Under the pieces are notes generated by a model. That model worked only from the letters and a program-made list of their open reading frames with translations. It was not told the origin of the DNA and made no database searches. From Paraburkholderia sp. FT54 (GTDB lineage Bacteria > Pseudomonadota > Gammaproteobacteria > Burkholderiales > Burkholderiaceae), in contig NZ_CP134195.1 in NCBI RefSeq assembly GCF_031585635.1, positions 930,001 through 994,000 on the forward strand: a stretch of DNA of 64,000 nt, written 5' to 3'. The translations under genes and the position numbers were made by a program. Every line of letters starts with the position of its first letter. Position 1 is the stretch's first letter. This document shows positions 39,286 to 48,237 of the stretch, piece after piece.

Positions 39286-40523
39286 GCATGGCGTTGCAAC
39301 GCGTGGTCGTGACCGGCATGGGCATCGTGTCGTGTCTCGGCAATACGCTCGATGAAGTCTCCGCTGCCTTGCGCACGGGCCGCTCGCGCATCGAGCGGAT
39401 CGACGCGTGGCGCGAGCGTGGTTTCGCCTCGCAGGTCGCGGGCGTCGCCTCGGTCGCGCACGAGCCGCCGTTCGAGCGCAAGCTCGAACGCTTCATGGGC
39501 GATACCGCGCGGTTTGCCTGTCATGCCGCGCGCAAGGCGATCAGCGACGCCGGGCTCGACGCCGCGCAGTTGTGCTCGCCGCGTGCGGGCACGGTGATCG
39601 GTTCGGGCGTCGGCAACATGCTGAGCTACGACGCGGCCATGGCAGTCGCCAACGCGCGCGGCGTCGAGAAAGTGCCGCCCTACGTCGTGCCGCATGCGAT
39701 GAGCAGCACCGCGTCGGCCAATGTCGCGCAGGTGTTCGGGCTCGAAGGCGTCAGCTATTCGCCGTCGTCGGCGTGCACGACTTCGGCGCTCGCGATCGGC
39801 CAGGCGATGCAGCTGATTCAGACCGGCCGTCAGCAGATCGTGCTCGCCGGCGGCAGCGAGTCGCTGCACGACAACATGACGCTGATGTTCGACGCGATGG
39901 GCGCGTTGTCGCGCCGCTTCAACGATACGCCGAAGCGGGCCTCGCGACCCTACGACACGCAGCGCGACGGTTTCGTGATCGCCTCCGGCGGCGGCGTGCT
40001 CGTGCTCGAAGCGCTCGATCACGCGCTTGCACGCGGCGCGCGCATCCACGCCGAACTCACCGGCTTCGGCGACTGCACGGATAGCGCCGGCATGGTCACG
40101 CCGCGCGCGGCGGGGATTGCGCGGGCCATGCGCGGCGCGCTGCACGAAGCGGGCAAGCGGCCCGACTACGTCAACACGCACGCGCCGTCGACCCCGCTCG
40201 GCGACCTGGAAGAACTGCACGCTTTGAAAGAAGTGTTCGGCGCGGCGTTCGACCGTCGCGTGCCGGCATTTTCGTCGACCAAGGGGATGACGGGGCATCC
40301 GCTCGGCGCGTGCGGCGCGCACGAGGCGATCTACACGCTGTTGATGATGCGCGACGGTTTCATCGCGGGCACGGCGGACATCGACACGCCGGAGCCGGCT
40401 CTCGACGGCATGCCGCTCGTGCGCACGACGCGCGAGGCGCGCATCGGCACGGCGATGTCGGTTTCATACGGGTTCGGCGGCAGTTGCGCGAGCCTGATGT
40501 TCGAAGCATGGCAGGGCGGCTGA
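39282..40523 (+). CDS. FabF-like beta-ketoacyl synthase 3
   Basis: This 413-residue synthase has Cys165 (SPSSACTTSALAIG), His300 (VNTHAPSTPLGD) and His339 (TKGMTGHPLGACG). In the E. coli pathway one partner of the synthase pair is a chain-length factor lacking Cys; here the Cys is kept, so this protein may be catalytic. The Gly of the usual HGTST motif is replaced (HAPST). It is the last tightly coupled gene of the operon. Confidence 0.87.
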   Translation: MSMALQRVVVTGMGIVSCLGNTLDEVSAALRTGRSRIERIDAWRERGFASQVAGVASVAHEPPFERKLERFMGDTARFACHAARKAISDAGLDAAQLCSPRAGTVIGSGVGNMLSYDAAMAVANARGVEKVPPYVVPHAMSSTASANVAQVFGLEGVSYSPSSACTTSALAIGQAMQLIQTGRQQIVLAGGSESLHDNMTLMFDAMGALSRRFNDTPKRASRPYDTQRDGFVIASGGGVLVLEALDHALARGARIHAELTGFGDCTDSAGMVTPRAAGIARAMRGALHEAGKRPDYVNTHAPSTPLGDLEELHALKEVFGAAFDRRVPAFSSTKGMTGHPLGACGAHEAIYTLLMMRDGFIAGTADIDTPEPALDGMPLVRTTREARIGTAMSVSYGFGGSCASLMFEAWQGG

Positions 40524-40543
40524 AACGGCCGCGACCCAAAAAA

Positions 40544-40696
40544 ATGAAGGCGATAAAAATGAAACCAGCACGCGTGCTGGGCGCGCTGGCCATCGAGGCG
40601 TTGACGCAGGCGGGTTGCGCGACGCAGGTGAAGGCCAGTCCGAGCGCCGCAGCGATCGCGGTGTGCGGCCAGCTCGTCGTGCTGGAATCGAACTGA
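40544..40696 (+). CDS. Very small lipoprotein-like frame, possibly truncated
   Basis: The 50-residue frame reads MKAIKMKPARVLGALAIEAL followed by TQAGCATQVKASPSAAAIAV and ends VVLESN. An N-terminal Lys pair, a hydrophobic stretch and Cys in TQAGC resemble a lipobox. The following CATQVKASPSA resembles the first residues of DUF4156-type lipoproteins, whose remaining 60-70 residues are missing. It may be a truncated lipoprotein gene or a very short lipoprotein. A Glu inside the hydrophobic stretch makes export less certain. Confidence 0.4.
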   Translation: MKAIKMKPARVLGALAIEALTQAGCATQVKASPSAAAIAVCGQLVVLESN

Positions 40697-40748
40697 ACCG
40701 AGTTGAAAATAGAACCCACAGAGCAACAACAACCACGAAGGAGCCTCA

Positions 40749-41192
40749 ATGAAACGCCAACTGCTGTTTGCCGCATTGTTTGCATCGTTTGCCACGCTCA
40801 GCGCCGCGCCGGCTTTTGCCCGCGATACGGTCAACAACTATCCCATCGACCAGGCCTTGCAAAGCGAACCCGGCAAGGTGAGCGACGACATCGCGCTGTA
40901 TTTCGCGGGTCAGCGCCATCCGGCCGTCGTCAAGACGGTAGGCGAATTCGCCACCAACAAGAAGACCAACGCGTTCGGCAAGAGCGATTTGCAAGCCTGC
41001 CAGCACGTGTTCCTCTCGGCGGTGATCGAGTTGCAGGAACGCGCGCGCAAGGAAGGCGGCAACGCGGTGATCAACATCAAGAGCAACTACAAGAACGAGT
41101 TGCGTGAGAGCGCGACCGAGTACACCTGCGGCGCGGGCGCGGTGATCGCCGGCGTCGCGTTGACGGGCGAAGTGGTGACGCTGCGCAAGTAA
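40749..41192 (+). CDS. Exported conserved protein of aryl-polyene clusters
   Basis: The 147-residue protein has a clear signal peptide (MKRQLLFAALFASFATLSAAPAFA) and a mature part DTVNNYPIDQALQSEPGKVS, VYFAGQ-like ALYFAGQRHPAVVKTVGEFA, NAVINIKSNYKNELRESATE and a Cys pair in LQACQHVFL and YTCGAGAVI that could form a disulfide. Relatives are often labelled excinuclease ATPase subunit, which is wrong: no ATPase or DNA-repair motif exists here. A periplasmic role linked to the polyene lipid is inferred from the location. AAGGAG precedes the ATG. Confidence 0.8.
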   Translation: MKRQLLFAALFASFATLSAAPAFARDTVNNYPIDQALQSEPGKVSDDIALYFAGQRHPAVVKTVGEFATNKKTNAFGKSDLQACQHVFLSAVIELQERARKEGGNAVINIKSNYKNELRESATEYTCGAGAVIAGVALTGEVVTLRK

Positions 41193-41292
41193 GCACGGAC
41201 AGGCGCAAATAAGCGCGAGGAAAGCACAAACGCGGCGCAGTTGCCGCCGCCTCGCGCTGTTTTGCAACAGCAGGCTCGTGCCTTGCCGCGTA

Positions 41293-42021
41293 TTAACCGG
41301 CTTTGACCGCCGCGACATTGACCAGCGTTTCACGACGCTTGCCGGGTTGCGGATGGGTCAGACCGAGCCGTTCGAGAAGACCGAAGTCTTTCGCGCGGCT
41401 CCACCAGAGGTAGGGCAGGGAGACGTTGCGCTCGCTGAAGCTGAAGTCGCCGCGGCGAATCATGTCGAGGTAGCCGTCGGCGCTTTTTTGCACGTGCATC
41501 GGATGACGGAACAGCAGCCGGATCACCCACGATTTGATGTACGCGTCGGTGGATTCGGCGAACAGCAGGATGCCGCCCGGTCTGAGCACGCGGCGGAATT
41601 CGGCGAGGGCGCGGTCCTGCTCGACGAGGTGATGGAAGGTCTGATGGCAGAACACGATATCGGCGCTCGCGTCGGGTAGCGGCAGGTTCGCGCAGTCGCC
41701 ATGCAGCAGTTCGATGTCCGCGAGTTCGTCGTGGCGCGCAGCGGCCGCTTGCGCGGCGAGCGTCAACGAGGGCTCGTGGAAGTCGATGCCGACAAGGCGG
41801 CGCGGCCTGAACGCCTCGGCGAGCAGACGGAAGGAAATGCCTTGCCCGCAGCCGACGTCGACGATCACCGGCGCCTCGGGCAAGGGCGTGTCGATGAGGC
41901 GTTTGAGGTCGTTGATCGCGACCCGCAGCACATGCTGTTCCCAGATGTAGGTACGCAGGAACCAGATCCCGAAAGCCGTTTCCGGCACGAAAGGCACACT
42001 GGATGTTTCGGATGGCGACAC
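41293..42021 (-). CDS. Class I SAM-dependent methyltransferase
   Basis: From the GTG at 42021 (GGAG 6 nt upstream) the protein has 242 residues; the frame runs to 42168 but would overlap the divergent gene. Motif I is VIVDVGCGQGISFRLL, motif II LVGIDFHEPSL, and the post-motifs LLHGDCANLPLPDASADIVF and EFRRVLRPGGILLFAE are typical of UbiE/Methyltransf_11 enzymes. In aryl-polyene clusters a methyltransferase commonly modifies the aryl head group (O- or ring methylation), which is the likely role. It is transcribed convergently to the rest of the cluster. Confidence 0.83.
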   Translation of the reverse strand: MSPSETSSVPFVPETAFGIWFLRTYIWEQHVLRVAINDLKRLIDTPLPEAPVIVDVGCGQGISFRLLAEAFRPRRLVGIDFHEPSLTLAAQAAAARHDELADIELLHGDCANLPLPDASADIVFCHQTFHHLVEQDRALAEFRRVLRPGGILLFAESTDAYIKSWVIRLLFRHPMHVQKSADGYLDMIRRGDFSFSERNVSLPYLWWSRAKDFGLLERLGLTHPQPGKRRETLVNVAAVKAG

Positions 42022-42156
42022 GCTGGGCTCCGCGGCGAAATGGCGTTCTTGCTGTACCCCAGGAAGACTCGCTTCGGGGCATTGAAGCGTAATTGTAACG
42101 AGACGTAAGGATGCAGCGAAACGCTGCTCCAGGCAAGCCAAACGATTGAGGCAAAT

Positions 42157-43401
42157 TTGAGTACACATTCGTCAAAGCGCACGACTGTCGACGTCGTGAT
42201 CATCGGTGCCGGACCGGCGGGCGCGGTTGCGGCTGCATTGCTGCGCAAGGCCGGGCGCTCCGTGCTGGTGCTGGAGCGCCAGCACTTTCCGCGCTTTTCC
42301 ATCGGCGAGAGCCTGCTGCCGCAGAGCATGGCCTACCTCGAAGAGGCCGGCATGCTGCAGGCCGTGGTCGAAGCCGGCTTCCAGTACAAGAACGGCGCGC
42401 ATTTCATCTATCGCGGCCAGTCGTCGGCATTCGACTTCCGCGACAAGCACTCGCCGGGTTGGGGCACGACCTATCAGGTCGAACGCGCGGTGTTCGACGA
42501 CATTCTGATTCGCTGCGCGGCGCAGCAGGGCGCCGACGTGCGCTTCGGGCATACGGTGCGCGCGGTTCATCCCGGCGCCACGCCTTTGGTCGACGTGATC
42601 GACGAAGCGGATCACGCCTACCAGATCGAAGCACGTTTCGTGTTCGACGCTAGCGGCTTCGGCCGCGTGTTGCCGCGTTTGCTGAACCTCGAGGCGCCGA
42701 CGCGCATGCCGACGCGCGCGGCGATCTTCACGCATGTGCAGGACGGCATTCCGGCCGGCGTGACCGACCGCAACAAGATCTGCGTGGCGACGCATCCGGA
42801 GCACCGCGACGTGTGGTTCTGGATGATTCCGCTGGCTGGTGGCCGCTCGTCGGTGGGCTGTGTCGCCGAGGCGAGTTTCCTCGACGTGCCGGATGCGGAG
42901 CGCGACGCGAAGCTGCGCGCGCTGATCCAGCAGGAGCCGACGCTGAACCGTTTGATCGGCAACGCGCCGTTCCTGATGCCGGTGCGCCACATCGGCGGCT
43001 ATGCGGCGAATGTGGAGCGGCTGCACGGGCCGGGTTACGCGTTGCTCGGCAATGCCGGCGAGTTTCTCGATCCGGTGTTTTCGTCCGGCGTGACGATCGC
43101 GCTGCGCTCGGCGCATCTCGCGGTGCAGACTTTGAACCGGCAACTGGACGGCGAGCAGGTCGACTGGTCGGCCACTTACGACGTGCCGTTGCGCAAGGGG
43201 ATCGATACGTTCCGCGCGTTCGTCGAGCGGTGGTATTCGGGCGCGTTGCAGGACATCATTTTCTATCCGGACCAGACGCCCTCGATTCGCCGCATGATCA
43301 GCGCGGTGCTGGCGGGTTATGCGTGGGATGAGTCGAATCCGTATGTCGCGGATCCGGTGCGTCGGCTGAATGCGTTGCATGAGGTGTGCATGCAGCGTTG
43401 A
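42157..43401 (+). CDS. FAD-dependent oxidoreductase (halogenase/geranylgeranyl-reductase-like)
   Basis: The 414-residue flavoprotein starts at TTG 42157 (GAGG upstream). It shows the Rossmann motif VVIIGAGPAGAVAAALLRKA, PRFSIGESLLPQSMAYLEEA (the family block near the tryptophan-halogenase/GGR start) and GYALLGNAGEFLDPVFSSGV for FAD binding. The halogenase WxWxIP motif is present only as WFWMIPL, so halogenation is uncertain. Such flavoenzymes accompany aryl-polyene and dialkylresorcinol clusters, where they may act on the aromatic head. A strong terminator follows. Confidence 0.83.
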   Translation: MSTHSSKRTTVDVVIIGAGPAGAVAAALLRKAGRSVLVLERQHFPRFSIGESLLPQSMAYLEEAGMLQAVVEAGFQYKNGAHFIYRGQSSAFDFRDKHSPGWGTTYQVERAVFDDILIRCAAQQGADVRFGHTVRAVHPGATPLVDVIDEADHAYQIEARFVFDASGFGRVLPRLLNLEAPTRMPTRAAIFTHVQDGIPAGVTDRNKICVATHPEHRDVWFWMIPLAGGRSSVGCVAEASFLDVPDAERDAKLRALIQQEPTLNRLIGNAPFLMPVRHIGGYAANVERLHGPGYALLGNAGEFLDPVFSSGVTIALRSAHLAVQTLNRQLDGEQVDWSATYDVPLRKGIDTFRAFVERWYSGALQDIIFYPDQTPSIRRMISAVLAGYAWDESNPYVADPVRRLNALHEVCMQR

Positions 43402-43431
43402 GCGTGCGTTACTGCACGGTATGCATCAATG

Positions 43432-43465
43432 AAAACGGCGCTTCGTTATCGAAGCGCCGTTTTTT
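43432..43465 (+). terminator. Terminator after the flavoprotein gene (copy 1)
   Basis: AAAACGGCGCTTCG (43432-43445) pairs perfectly with CGAAGCGCCGTTTT (43450-43463), loop TTAT, followed by T residues. The block from 43428 to 43462 is repeated exactly at 44470-44504. Confidence 0.92.
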
Positions 43466-43557
43466 CGCGTGAAGTGAAAACAACTGTCAGCGAATAATTT
43501 CAAGATGAGCGCCGGTCCCTTAGCATTGGAGTTTAAGCGGAAGAAGGAGACACACGA

Positions 43558-43926
43558 ATGCCCGCATATGATCGATTCAGCGCTGCTAACTATGTTAGCT
43601 CCCATGCCGCACCGATGAGCACGGGGCACTGCGCGAAGTTCGTGCGGCTGGCGATAGAGCGAGGCGGAATCGTGATTGACCGAACACGGGACGCAAAAGA
43701 CTATGGACAATCGTTGATCAGCGCCGGGTTTTATGAAGTCAATTCCGCTCACCTCCAAAAGGGAGACGTCGTTGTGATTCAGCCAATTGCAAACCACCCC
43801 GCTGGGCACATGGCAATGTTCGATGGGCAAATCTGGGTGTCGGACTTCAAGCAATATCACGGGTTCTACCCGAGTCAGCAGTACCGGACCGTACAACCAC
43901 AGTACAAAATCTATCGCCACAACTGA
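43558..43926 (+). CDS. BPSL0067-family cysteine peptidase/amidase, likely type VI effector
   Basis: This 122-residue protein has the NlpC/P60-like layout: Cys25 in STGHCAKFVRLAIERGG, His84 in NHPAGHMAMFDG and an Asp shortly after (QIWVSDF). The opening MPAYDRFSAANYVSSHAAPM is that of BPSL0067 proteins. It has no signal peptide, as expected for a protein delivered by a secretion machine into the periplasm of a rival cell, where it would cut peptidoglycan peptides. The following gene encodes a signal-peptide protein suited to be its immunity factor. AAGGAG stands before the ATG. Activity is inferred from family knowledge. Confidence 0.8.
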   Translation: MPAYDRFSAANYVSSHAAPMSTGHCAKFVRLAIERGGIVIDRTRDAKDYGQSLISAGFYEVNSAHLQKGDVVVIQPIANHPAGHMAMFDGQIWVSDFKQYHGFYPSQQYRTVQPQYKIYRHN

Positions 43927-43935
43927 ACAGAAATC

Positions 43936-44409
43936 ATGAAAAAATATCTGTCAGTGTTGACCGTCGCCGTAAGCATGCTTCTTGGTGTGCTTTTTCACCC
44001 GCTGGCAATGGCGCACGGGGAACCGGCCACGCCTGAGGCAAGTGCGACAGCTTTTTACGCGTGGTACATCAAGCGCGATTCGGAAAATCGAGGGTTTCCG
44101 TTACTGGATAAAAAAATCTATCGATATGTAGCAAAGCCGACGGTCGATTTTTTGCGCGCGGAGTACAAAGCAAACAAGTTCGCCGGGGGCAGCGACCCCT
44201 TTACGAAGGTTCAGGATTACGACGAGAAGGACTGGGCCGCACACATTGAAGCGCGCCCGGCACTGATATTCGGCGACACCGCTGTCGTTCCGGTTGTTCT
44301 TGGACGTGACACCAAGGCCACGCTTCAGACGGTCTTGGTGTTTATGCGAAAACAACCGGACGGTCAGTGGAAAGTCAGCAAGGTCGACGACCTCAGCGGT
44401 TACGAATAG
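43936..44409 (+). CDS. Periplasmic DUF3828-like protein, likely immunity protein
   Basis: The 157-residue protein begins with a signal peptide (MKKYLSVLTVAVSMLLGVLF through HPLAMA) and has a small alpha/beta domain: ATPEASATAFYAWYIKRDSE, FGDTAVVPVVLGRDTKATLQ and TVLVFMRKQPDGQWKVSKVD. This is the DUF3828/YbjP-like type. It begins 9 bp after the peptidase gene. A periplasmic protein paired with a putative peptidoglycan amidase fits the pattern of effector-immunity pairs, but sequence alone does not prove it. Confidence 0.72.
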   Translation: MKKYLSVLTVAVSMLLGVLFHPLAMAHGEPATPEASATAFYAWYIKRDSENRGFPLLDKKIYRYVAKPTVDFLRAEYKANKFAGGSDPFTKVQDYDEKDWAAHIEARPALIFGDTAVVPVVLGRDTKATLQTVLVFMRKQPDGQWKVSKVDDLSGYE

Positions 44410-44473
44410 CCGCTGTTTCGGGTGATGAGTGTGTGGGCCACGGCTAACCGCGCCATTTGGGCAATGACGAATG

Positions 44474-44504
44474 AAAACGGCGCTTCGTTATCGAAGCGCC
44501 GTTT
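44474..44504. terminator. Terminator (copy 2), between convergent genes
   Basis: The stem AAAACGGCGCTTCG/CGAAGCGCCGTTT (44474-44487 with 44492-44504, loop TTAT) is identical to the hairpin at 43432. It can end both the putative immunity gene and the minus-strand guanine deaminase operon. Confidence 0.85.
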
Positions 44505-44532
44505 CTTCATTCAGCCGCATGAATCACTCAGC

Positions 44533-45897
44533 TCAAGCCGCGATCCTCGCCGCGCCCGACGCAGCTTTCCGCACATCATCACGGCGATGCACACGCTTGC
44601 CGGCCGCATACGTTTCATAGATCGCCCGATCGTCGCCGAGCAGCGCGAACGCGAACAACAATTCCTCCAGCGTTTCGGTACGCGCGGTACGGCGCGCGAG
44701 CAGCGGCGTCGCGCGCGGATCGAGCACGATGAAGTCCGCTTCCGACTTCGGCTTCAGCGTGCCAACCTTGTCCGCCAGATCGAGCGCTTCGGCCGCGCCG
44801 GCCGTCGCCAGATAGAACATGCGCGTGGCCGTCAAATGATGGCCGCCCAGACGCGCGACCTTGTGCGCTTCGTTCATGGTTTGCAGCATCGAGAACGAAG
44901 TGCCGCCGCCGACGTCCGTCGCCAGCGCGATCGGCATGCCGGCTTCATCGGCCTTGTCGAAATCGAACAGGCCGCTGCCGAGAAACAGGTTCGAAGTCGG
45001 GCAATGCGAGGCGACCGTGCCGGTTTGCGCCATGCGTTTGCGGTCATCCGCGTCGAGGTGGATGCAATGGCCGTACACCGCGCGGCGGCGCAGCAGCCCG
45101 TAGTGATCGTAGATGTCCAGATAGCTGCGGTGACCGGGGAACAGATCGGCGACCCACTTCACTTCGTCGTGATTCTCCGCGACGTGGCTCTGAATGAAGA
45201 CGTCCGGATGCTTGCCCGCCAGCACGCCGCACGCTTCGAGTTGCGCTTCGGTCGAAGTCGGTGCGAAACGCGGCGTGAGCGCATACATCTGGCGGCCGCG
45301 ATTGTGCCAGCGGCCGATCAGTTCGGCGCTGTCGTCGTAGCCCGATTGCGCGGTGTCGCGCAGGAACTCAGGGCAGTTGCGGTCCATCAGCACCTTGCCG
45401 GCCACCATGCGCAGATTGCGCGCTTCGCTCTCGGTGAACAGCGCGTCGGCGGATTCCTTATGGACCGTGCAGTACACGAGCGCGGTGGTCGTGCCGCACG
45501 CCAGCAGTTCGTCGACGAAAAAGCTCGCGGTGTCGCGCGCGTAGGCCGGATCGGTAAAGCGGCGCTCGGTCGGGAACGTGTACGTTTCGAGCCACGGCAA
45601 CAAACCCGGCGCGGGCGACGCGATCATGTCCGTCTGCGGATAGTGAATGTGCGTATCGATGAAACCCGGCACGATCAGCTTGTCGCGCATCTCCTGCACC
45701 TGGGTGCCGGGCGCGAGTCGCGACGCCAGGGCCGCGTAGGCGCCGGCCGCGACGACATGGCCGTCTTCGACGATCAACAAACCGTCCTCGTTGAAGACCG
45801 CCGCGCCGGGCGATCGCGCGGGGTCGCCGTTGAAGGTCAGCAATTGCGCGCGGAATGCCGATTGGGCTGCTTTAGCCGGGTTGGCAGATTGAGTCAT
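44533..45897 (-). CDS. guaD: Guanine deaminase
   Basis: The 454-residue amidohydrolase (ATG 45897, MTQSANPAKAAQS) carries FIDTHIHYPQTDM with the zinc-binding HxH, ALTPRFAPTSTEAQL, QSHVAENHDEVKW and ALATDVGGGTSFSMLQTMNE with the final metal Asp. It matches the guanine-deaminase family (GuaD, about 430-460 residues). It converts guanine to xanthine, feeding the xanthine dehydrogenase encoded upstream. It is the last gene of the purine operon; the gap to the gene before it is 105 bp. Confidence 0.92.
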   Translation of the reverse strand: MTQSANPAKAAQSAFRAQLLTFNGDPARSPGAAVFNEDGLLIVEDGHVVAAGAYAALASRLAPGTQVQEMRDKLIVPGFIDTHIHYPQTDMIASPAPGLLPWLETYTFPTERRFTDPAYARDTASFFVDELLACGTTTALVYCTVHKESADALFTESEARNLRMVAGKVLMDRNCPEFLRDTAQSGYDDSAELIGRWHNRGRQMYALTPRFAPTSTEAQLEACGVLAGKHPDVFIQSHVAENHDEVKWVADLFPGHRSYLDIYDHYGLLRRRAVYGHCIHLDADDRKRMAQTGTVASHCPTSNLFLGSGLFDFDKADEAGMPIALATDVGGGTSFSMLQTMNEAHKVARLGGHHLTATRMFYLATAGAAEALDLADKVGTLKPKSEADFIVLDPRATPLLARRTARTETLEELLFAFALLGDDRAIYETYAAGKRVHRRDDVRKAASGAARIAA

Positions 45898-46002
45898 GGA
45901 AAAACCGTCTCCGATTATGGGAAGCTGCACAGTCCGGACGACGGTTGAATCCTCGGCTCACTCATGAGCCCGTGCCGCCGCCGGCTGCGATATCTCGGCC
46001 CG

Positions 46003-47061
<1,059 letters not shown>

Positions 47062-47125
47062 TCAGGATGTCGTTGGAGTAGGTTCGAGCCGGATGCAAAG
47101 CGCTGTGTCGACAACGTGACGTGCT

Positions 47126-48142
47126 TCATACCGTCTGCGTGGCGTGATGCATGCCCGCGTTCGCCTCGACCGCCTGAAGCACCTGCGCCGCCGCCGAGAT
47201 CGCGATGATCTCCGGCGACTTGTCGACAATGCCGTCCACGCCGAGCGGGCACTTCATCCGCGCGATCAGCGACGGATCGAGACCGCGCGCGGCGAGCCGG
47301 TGTTCGAACTGCTTGCGCTTGCTGTGCGAGCCGATCATGCCGAAGAACGCAAAGTCGCCACGCCGCAGAATGCGCTCGGCCAACTCCAGATCGAGCGCAT
47401 GGTTGTGCGTCATCACGATGAAGTACGTGTTCGGCGCGGCCTCATCGATGGCTTCGTCGGGGGCGTCGTTCGGATCGATCTTCACGTTCGGCGCATGTAG
47501 CGTTTCCACGGGCGGAAATTGCGCGTCGCGTTCGTCCACCCAGCGGACCGCGCAAGGCAGCGTGGCCAGCACGCGAACCAGCGCGGCGCCCACATGGCCG
47601 GCGCCGAACAGCACGACCGCGAAGTCGCCTAGCGCGACGGTTTCGGTGAGCAGCGCGCCGCTGTCGTCGAAACCGGCGCCGTCCCACAGCAGACAGTCAG
47701 CGGCATCGACACCCGGCTCGGGGTCGGACAGCATCACCGCATCCGGTGCGGGGCCGAATGATACGCTACGCACCGTCGACTGGCCCGCGGCCACGCGTTT
47801 CGCGAGCGTCGTGATCCAGCCGAGGTCGCCTACGTCGAGCCGCTCGAAGGCGAGAATCACCGCGCCGCCGCAGCATTGGCCGAGGCTCGGACCGAGCGCG
47901 AAGCGCTCCAGCCGCCGCATGTGCGGCGAGCGCATGCCGTCGCGCAACACCTGGCGCGCGGTCTCGATGGCTTTCCATTCGAGGTGTCCGCCGCCGATGG
48001 TGTGCTTCGCCGAATCGCGCGTAACGATCATCTTGGTGCCGGCTTCGCGGGGCGCCGAACCTTCGACGCGCGCGACCGTCACCAGCACAGCGGCGTCGCC
48101 GTGCGCGAGCAGTTGTTGCAGGTCAGGTAGCCAGGGCTGCAT
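47126..48142 (-). CDS. xdhC: Xanthine dehydrogenase accessory protein XdhC
   Basis: This 338-residue protein has the XdhC N-terminal domain (LVTVARVEGSAPREAGTKMI, GGGHLEWKAIETARQVL, GPSLGQCCGGAVILAFERLD) and a C-terminal Rossmann domain (VVLFGAGHVGAALVRVL, YFIVMTHNHALDLELAERIL, GMIGSHSKRKQFEHRL). XdhC binds the molybdenum cofactor, helps its sulfuration and delivers it to XdhB. It follows xdhB by about 95 bp on the same strand, the standard order. Confidence 0.93.
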   Translation of the reverse strand: MQPWLPDLQQLLAHGDAAVLVTVARVEGSAPREAGTKMIVTRDSAKHTIGGGHLEWKAIETARQVLRDGMRSPHMRRLERFALGPSLGQCCGGAVILAFERLDVGDLGWITTLAKRVAAGQSTVRSVSFGPAPDAVMLSDPEPGVDAADCLLWDGAGFDDSGALLTETVALGDFAVVLFGAGHVGAALVRVLATLPCAVRWVDERDAQFPPVETLHAPNVKIDPNDAPDEAIDEAAPNTYFIVMTHNHALDLELAERILRRGDFAFFGMIGSHSKRKQFEHRLAARGLDPSLIARMKCPLGVDGIVDKSPEIIAISAAAQVLQAVEANAGMHHATQTV

Positions 48143-48237
48143 CCGGCGTTCTCCATACGTGGCCGCGCGGGGTGTCCGTGCGGCCGGTTGAGTGTGGCCT
48201 GGCGCGTTCGTGTCGTGTCAGGCCTTGGGCTTATTGG

